Source: Desulfoprunum sp.
Lineage (GTDB): Bacteria; Desulfobacterota; Desulfobulbia; Desulfobulbales; Desulfocapsaceae
DNA length: 9,300 nt
Direction of reading: 5' to 3'
NCBI GenBank assembly: GCA_030696435.1
Contig: JAUYSF010000152.1
Coordinates: 1 to 9,300 of the forward strand
Position 1 is the first letter of the stretch, and each line of letters starts with the position of its first letter. The notes beneath the pieces were generated by a model. The model was not told where the DNA came from, did no database searches, and worked only from the letters and a program-made list of their open reading frames with translations. The translations under genes and the position numbers were made by a program. Of this stretch, positions 5,029-9,300 are shown in pieces.

Positions 5029-7902
5029 ATGCCGCGCCACAACCTTTCTCCTTTCATTCTCCTCCTGGCCCTCTGCACCTCACTGTCCTTTTTCCCCTCA
5101 CGTGCTCTCTCGGAAACGACTCCGCAACTTGAACCTGTAAACCTGCAACTCCGCTGGCTGCACCAGTTCCAGTTCGCCGGTTACTATGCCGCCTTGGCGA
5201 AGGGTTATTACCGGGAAGCCGGTCTTGACGTCACCCTTCTGGAAGGTGGTCCGGACAAAAACACCATCAATGCGGTTTTGGGTGGTCAGGCCCAATACGG
5301 CGTAACCAATGCGGAGATCCTCCTGCACAAGATCAACGGCAAACCTCTGGTGGTCCTGGCCGCGATCTTTCAACATTCGCCCCTCGTCTTCGTGGCTCGG
5401 GAGGAAAAAGGCATCAACCATCCCCAGGACCTTATCGGCAAGCGGGTAAAGATGAGCAGATCGAGCCGGGATATCGAACTGCAGACCACCCTCATGAACG
5501 AAGGTATCTCCCTTGATCTACTGAAACTTCTGGAAGGCGGGGCATCATATCACTATTATTTCACACCGGAGATCGATGCGGTCAGCGCTTATATAACCAA
5601 CCAGCCCTACTATTACAAAGCGAACAATGTCGGCTTTTCGCTGATCAGGCCATCGGCCTATGGTGTCGATTTCTACGGGGACTGCCTCTTCACCTCAGAA
5701 CGTGAACGCAAGAATCATCCCGAGCGGGTTGAGGCCTTTCGCCGGGCCAGCTTACGTGGTTGGGAGTATGCCATGAGCCACACCGAGGAGATTATCGAGA
5801 TCATCCTCACGACCTATCACTCGGAAAAATCACGAGATCATCTGCGTTACGAGGCCCAGGAGATGCAAAAACTCATCCTGCCCGAGCTTGTCGAGATCGG
5901 CCAGATGAACCCCGGCCGCTGGAACCATATCGCCGATACCTTCGTCCGCAACAAGATGGCACGTGCCGATTATTCCCTCAAGGGCTTCATCTACACGCCA
6001 GGCCACGATCTTGATCTGACCGGGCTTATGCAACTCATTGGCCTGCTGGCGATAATTATCGCCGTTGTCACAGTTGTTGCCGTTACCCTTTTTGTCTTCA
6101 ATAAACGGCTGCAGCAGGAGATTGAAAAACACGAAACGACAGAGGCCGCCCTGCATGAGAGTGAATCCAAGCTTATCAGCTATTCAAATCAGATGGAGCA
6201 GTTCAGTCTGTCGGCGGCATCCATGCTGTCCATGAAGGACGAACAACTCATCTTTGCCAAGATCAGTCAGGCCATCGTCGATTATTCCGATTTCCGGCGG
6301 GTGCTTATCTCGCTTTTTAAAGATGAGGCACCGTATCGGGATCTCATCGGCTATGGCGGCGTCTCTGAAGAGATCGTCGAGAAAGTGCGCAAAACTGCCC
6401 TGCCAAAGAGCTGGTATGATAAGGTCTTCAGCCATGGTATCCCCCTGGGCCGGTTCAGCTACTACATCCCGCACACCATGAAAAATATCCTTAACCAGGA
6501 AGCCACCATTTACGGTGACGGGCCTGCCCCTGCAGACAACGAAGGCTGGCATCCTGAGGACAATCTCTTTGTCCGGATGAATGACGAACACGAGAATTTC
6601 ATCGGGGTTATTTCGGTAGACGACTCAAAGTCCGGTTTCAAACCGACCTCGGAAATCGTCAGACCTCTGGAGATCTTTGCCAGTCTGATCGCCCAGATCA
6701 TCATCCACAAGCGGGAACAAAGCCGGCGGGAACAGCTTGAAGAACAGCTCCGGCAGGCCCAGAAGATGGAGGCCATCGGCACCCTTACAGGTGGGATAGC
6801 CCATGATTTCAACAATATCCTCGGAGTGATCATCGGTAATGCCGAACTGGCTCTCCTTGATATCCCCGAGTGGAACAGCGCAACTCATAACCTGCAGGAG
6901 ATCAAGAAGGCCAGTGGCCGGGCCCGGGATATCGTCCAGCATCTGCTGACCTTCAGCCGCAAGACCGCACGAGAGCTCAAGCCGGTCGTCATCAGAGAGA
7001 TCATTGAAGATTCTCTGAAGTTTCTGCGCTCAACCCTGCCTGCAACCATCACTATCAGTAAAGAAATCCAGCTAAACGATGAGCGTGTTCTGGCAGATTC
7101 CACCCAGATATACCAGATCCTCCTCAACCTCTGCACCAATGCCGCCCACGCCATGGAGAAGGCAACCGATGGTGCACTGACCGTCCGGGCCGAGATGACA
7201 CATCTTACGGATTCGCTGACCGCCGCCACCTCGGAAATCCCCGGCGGCGACTACGTCACCATCACGGTCTCCGACACCGGGCATGGTATCGATCCGCAGA
7301 CCCTGCACCAGATTTTTGATCCCTACTTTACGACCAAGGAGATCGGCAAGGGTACCGGCATGGGCCTGACAATCGTCCAAGGTCTGGTCAAAAGCCACAA
7401 CGGCGCGATTACTGTGGCAAGCACACCGGGTAGCGGAACTTCCTTTACCGTGTACCTGCCCCTGGCCCCAGAGGGAGACAGGCCTGAATCACCAGCAGAT
7501 CAAACCATCCCCTCAGGGGCGGAGAGACTCCTGCTCGTGGACGATGAGGAGGCCCTGCTCCGTATCAACCGACTGGCCCTTGAACGCCTCGGTTATACAG
7601 TGCTGACGGACAGCAGCCCCATCAAGGCCCTGGAAAGAATCATGGCCGATCCTCAGGCAATCGACCTGGTGATCTCGGATATGACCATGCCGCAGATGAC
7701 GGGGGACATCCTGGCTGAAAAAATCCATGCCCTCCGCCCCGATCTGCCGATTTTCCTCTGCACCGGCTACAGTGACCGGACAGAAAAGCTGGCGGATTCT
7801 CCGATAATCCGGGGCTATTTCCACAAACCTCTGGCCATCACCACCCTCGCCCTGGCTATCCGCCGAGAATTGGATCAGATCAGCGCAGGGCAAGGGGGCT
7901 GA
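5029..7902 (+). CDS. Hybrid histidine kinase with periplasmic NMT1/THI5-like sensor domain
   Basis: Membrane sensor kinase of 957 residues. Order: signal peptide (about 1-28); NMT1/THI5-like substrate-binding domain (about 35-300, opening VNLQLRWLHQFQFAGYYAA), the fold used by periplasmic ABC binding proteins such as ThiY; one transmembrane helix (about 333-357); a short helical linker; a GAF-like domain (about 390-560); a dimerisation/phosphoacceptor domain with AHDFNN (591-596; H592); a HATPase domain with N-box NLCTNA (700-705), DTGHGI (749-754), FDPYFTTK (763-770) and GKGTGMGL (773-780); and a receiver domain (about 831-950) with acidic residues after LLLV, phosphoacceptor D884, T912 and K933. 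The ATG at 5029 is preferred because AAAGG (5016-5020) is 8 nt upstream and the product starts with a clean signal peptide; ATGs at 5023 and 4939 are alternatives. No output domain or cognate regulator is in the window. The ligand is unknown: the THI5-like fold suggests pyrimidine or another small molecule, but this is inference. Confidence 0.88.
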   Translation: MPRHNLSPFILLLALCTSLSFFPSRALSETTPQLEPVNLQLRWLHQFQFAGYYAALAKGYYREAGLDVTLLEGGPDKNTINAVLGGQAQYGVTNAEILLHKINGKPLVVLAAIFQHSPLVFVAREEKGINHPQDLIGKRVKMSRSSRDIELQTTLMNEGISLDLLKLLEGGASYHYYFTPEIDAVSAYITNQPYYYKANNVGFSLIRPSAYGVDFYGDCLFTSERERKNHPERVEAFRRASLRGWEYAMSHTEEIIEIILTTYHSEKSRDHLRYEAQEMQKLILPELVEIGQMNPGRWNHIADTFVRNKMARADYSLKGFIYTPGHDLDLTGLMQLIGLLAIIIAVVTVVAVTLFVFNKRLQQEIEKHETTEAALHESESKLISYSNQMEQFSLSAASMLSMKDEQLIFAKISQAIVDYSDFRRVLISLFKDEAPYRDLIGYGGVSEEIVEKVRKTALPKSWYDKVFSHGIPLGRFSYYIPHTMKNILNQEATIYGDGPAPADNEGWHPEDNLFVRMNDEHENFIGVISVDDSKSGFKPTSEIVRPLEIFASLIAQIIIHKREQSRREQLEEQLRQAQKMEAIGTLTGGIAHDFNNILGVIIGNAELALLDIPEWNSATHNLQEIKKASGRARDIVQHLLTFSRKTARELKPVVIREIIEDSLKFLRSTLPATITISKEIQLNDERVLADSTQIYQILLNLCTNAAHAMEKATDGALTVRAEMTHLTDSLTAATSEIPGGDYVTITVSDTGHGIDPQTLHQIFDPYFTTKEIGKGTGMGLTIVQGLVKSHNGAITVASTPGSGTSFTVYLPLAPEGDRPESPADQTIPSGAERLLLVDDEEALLRINRLALERLGYTVLTDSSPIKALERIMADPQAIDLVISDMTMPQMTGDILAEKIHALRPDLPIFLCTGYSDRTEKLADSPIIRGYFHKPLAITTLALAIRRELDQISAGQGG

Positions 7903-9036
7903 TCAACCGCAGGGAGCCAAGAGCCGTTCGGGGCAGGACTGCTGCATATAATCAAGGAATTTGCGATGACCGGCGGGAAAGGCGAATAGCCCCAGTTCAT
8001 CGGCCAATATCCAGCGACAGGCCTGCGCGGCGTTGAGTTGCGGGATGTGATTGTCGCCTGTGAGACGGCAGGCGAAGCAATGCAGCACCACCTTGTAGCG
8101 GGTATAGTGGTGAATGACGGTGGTCATATGGCCGCAGACCTCGACCGCAAATCCCGTTTCCTCCAGATATTCCCGGACCACGGCCTGCTCCGGTGACTCT
8201 CCCTCTGCCAGTCGGCCACCGGGGAATTCCCACAATCCACCCCAGATATCATCGGCCAGGCGCTGCTGGATAAACAGCCGTCCTTCATGGCTCAGGACAC
8301 CTGTCGCCATCTCGATGAGTATCGTCTTTTGGCGATTGCCGATGACCGGCCGGTCGGCCACAGTTCCTCGCAATACGGCAAGACAGACCTGGGCAAGCGG
8401 GCATCCGGCACAGAGCGGCTTCTTCGGGGTGCAAATCAGGCCGCCAAGATCCATCAGGGCCTGGTTGTGGATTCTTGCCTTGCCTTTGGGCAGCATCTCC
8501 CCGGCAAGCTGCTCGATCCTCTCCCGGCATTTTCGGTCTTTCACCGGTTCGTCGAGATCAAAGAGGCGGGCGAAGATCCGGGCAACGTTGGCATCGATGA
8601 CCGGGATATCCTGATCACAGGCAATGCTCGCAATGGCTGCGGCGGTATAGGGACCGATCCCCGGCAGGGAGCGCAGGGCGGCATACTCACAGGGGATCTT
8701 CCCGCCATAATCCCGTAACATGACCTGAGCGGCCAGGTGCAGATTCCTGGCCCTGGCATAATACCCCAGGCCCTCCCAGAGCTTGAGAATCTCCTGTTCC
8801 TCGGCCCCTGCGACAGCGGCGACATCGGGAAACCGGGCAATCCAGCGCTTGAAATACTCTACCCCCCGGTCCATCTGAGTCTGCTGCAGCATGATCTCGG
8901 AAATCCAGACATGATAGGGATCATAGGTCTGACGCCAGGGCAGATCGCGTTTGGTCTGACGAAACCAGGCCAGCAACCGTCGCTCGATATGCTGCTTTTT
9001 CCCGTCCGTCTCGACAGATTCAATCTCGGGTTCCAT
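7903..9036 (-). CDS. mutY: A/G-specific adenine glycosylase MutY with intact C-terminal Nudix box
   Basis: Predicted to remove adenine mispaired with 8-oxoguanine. With the start at 9036 the protein has 377 residues, near the family norm of about 350-370. The catalytic domain (about 15-225) shows SEIMLQQTQ (catalytic E47), LPGIGPYTA (124-132, Y130), IDANVAR (D148), and a [4Fe-4S] motif C202-x6-C209-x2-C212-x5-C218. The C-terminal domain (about 240-365) is the MutT-like module that reads 8-oxoG. Unusually it retains a full Nudix signature (274-296: G274, E280, R288, E289, E292, E293, G295), while the place of the FSH recognition loop reads YTR (311-313). The open frame extends upstream to 9237, but that part overlaps the divergent sigma gene and does not resemble MutY. 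ATG 9036 is preceded on its strand by AAGGGGAG. Its stop abuts the kinase stop with no gap. Glycosylase identity is firm; Nudix hydrolase activity is inference. Confidence 0.93.
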   Translation of the reverse strand: MEPEIESVETDGKKQHIERRLLAWFRQTKRDLPWRQTYDPYHVWISEIMLQQTQMDRGVEYFKRWIARFPDVAAVAGAEEQEILKLWEGLGYYARARNLHLAAQVMLRDYGGKIPCEYAALRSLPGIGPYTAAAIASIACDQDIPVIDANVARIFARLFDLDEPVKDRKCRERIEQLAGEMLPKGKARIHNQALMDLGGLICTPKKPLCAGCPLAQVCLAVLRGTVADRPVIGNRQKTILIEMATGVLSHEGRLFIQQRLADDIWGGLWEFPGGRLAEGESPEQAVVREYLEETGFAVEVCGHMTTVIHHYTRYKVVLHCFACRLTGDNHIPQLNAAQACRWILADELGLFAFPAGHRKFLDYMQQSCPERLLAPCG

Positions 9037-9093
9037 CGTCTCCCCTTTTTTCTCTTGCCATCCATCGCACCCCATAAAAATCCATTCGCGTTG

Positions 9094-9118
9094 GGAACCT
9101 TTGCGGATATCCTGCGTA
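9094..9118 (+). promoter_or_regulatory. ECF-sigma-type promoter candidate upstream of the sigma factor gene
   Basis: GGAACC (9094-9099) and CGTA (9115-9118) are separated by 15 nt. This resembles ECF promoters, which have a GAAC-type -35 element and a CGTA/CGTC-type -10 element usually about 16 nt apart. It ends 41 nt before the start codon of an ECF sigma gene, the usual place for an autoregulated promoter. It lies in the 123-nt gap between mutY and the sigma gene. Confidence 0.5.
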
Positions 9119-9159
9119 TAGATTGTAAACACCACCCAACTTGCCAAAGGACATTTTCT

Positions 9160-9300
9160 ATGCAGGATAAAGAAATCATAGAACGGATCAAGGCCGGTGA
9201 GACGGAGGCCTTCGCCCTTCTGGTTGAAAAATACCATCGGCAGCTTCTCTCCTTCATCTACCGCCTTGTCCGGGACAGCAGTATCACCGAAGATATCGGT
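9160..9300 (+). CDS. ECF RNA polymerase sigma factor, N-terminal part (3' end outside window)
   Basis: Only the first 47 codons are present. The start MQDKEIIERIKAGETEAF followed by LVEKYHRQLLSFIYRLV and an ITEDIG stretch is the typical beginning of region 2 of extracytoplasmic-function (sigma-70 region 2) factors, which direct core polymerase to stress-response promoters. The ATG at 9160 has a good Shine-Dalgarno, AAAGGA (9146-9151), 8 nt upstream. The gene is divergent from mutY, and a matching ECF promoter-like sequence lies upstream. The DNA-binding region 4 and any anti-sigma gene downstream are outside the window, so the ECF subgroup and signal cannot be named. The frame runs to the window edge without a stop. 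Confidence 0.85.
   Translation, partial: MQDKEIIERIKAGETEAFALLVEKYHRQLLSFIYRLVRDSSITEDIG

Noticed and set aside
4767..5160. TPP (thi-box) riboswitch before the kinase, suggested by the THI5-like domain
   Set aside because: No CTGAGA core paired with the conserved second element is present; the GAACCTG sequence near 5130 lies inside the coding region and stands alone.
9110..9150. Sigma-70 promoter for mutY on the minus strand (TTGGCA with TACAAT)
   Set aside because: The spacer is only about 14 nt, and alternative hexamer pairs are no better, so nothing convincing can be assigned.
9037..9237. Upstream extension of the mutY frame on the minus strand, adding 67 residues
   Set aside because: It overlaps the divergent ECF sigma gene and its leader, does not resemble any MutY N-terminus, and a good ribosome-binding site precedes the ATG at 9036.

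Overview
The window reads as a chromosomal segment of a Gram-negative bacterium with meso-diaminopimelate peptidoglycan, most likely a Desulfobulbales-type member of the Desulfobacterota. That assignment rests on gene content and protein style only: moderately GC-rich, compact genes, a DAP decarboxylase, periplasmic peptidoglycan enzymes and a large hybrid sensor kinase. No rRNA or other taxonomic marker is present. No tRNA, CRISPR array, insertion sequence or phage gene was seen.

Layout. Positions 1-705 hold the 3' part of a diaminopimelate decarboxylase gene (lysA), followed by a strong hairpin. Positions 890-3207 hold two peptidoglycan genes 8 nt apart: an L,D-transpeptidase of the YcbB/LdtD type and a Tat-exported M15-type endopeptidase of the YcbK/MepK type. 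In E. coli these two families make and cut 3-3 (mDAP-mDAP) crosslinks, so with lysA the left third concerns DAP and its use in the wall. Positions 3306-4766 hold one uninterrupted ORF that fuses a complete endonuclease III to a complete exonuclease III. Its Shine-Dalgarno lies in the 3' arm of an 11-bp inverted repeat. Positions 5029-7902 encode a hybrid histidine kinase with an extracytoplasmic NMT1/THI5-like ligand-binding domain, one membrane helix, a GAF-like domain, HisKA/HATPase and a C-terminal receiver. Its stop codon directly abuts that of the convergent gene at 7903-9036 (minus strand), a MutY adenine glycosylase whose C-terminal domain keeps an intact Nudix box. From 9160 a divergent ECF sigma factor gene begins and runs off the window, with an ECF-type promoter-like sequence upstream.

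Main point. The window carries two composite DNA-repair proteins. Nth-ExoIII would join lesion excision/AP-lyase activity to the 3'-end-cleaning and AP-endonuclease activity that normally acts next. MutY-Nudix may join adenine excision opposite 8-oxoguanine to nucleotide-pool hydrolysis. Together with an ECF sigma gene this could be an oxidative-damage repair neighbourhood, but the regulatory link is inference. I see no entirely unknown system; the Nth-ExoIII fusion is the most unusual object.
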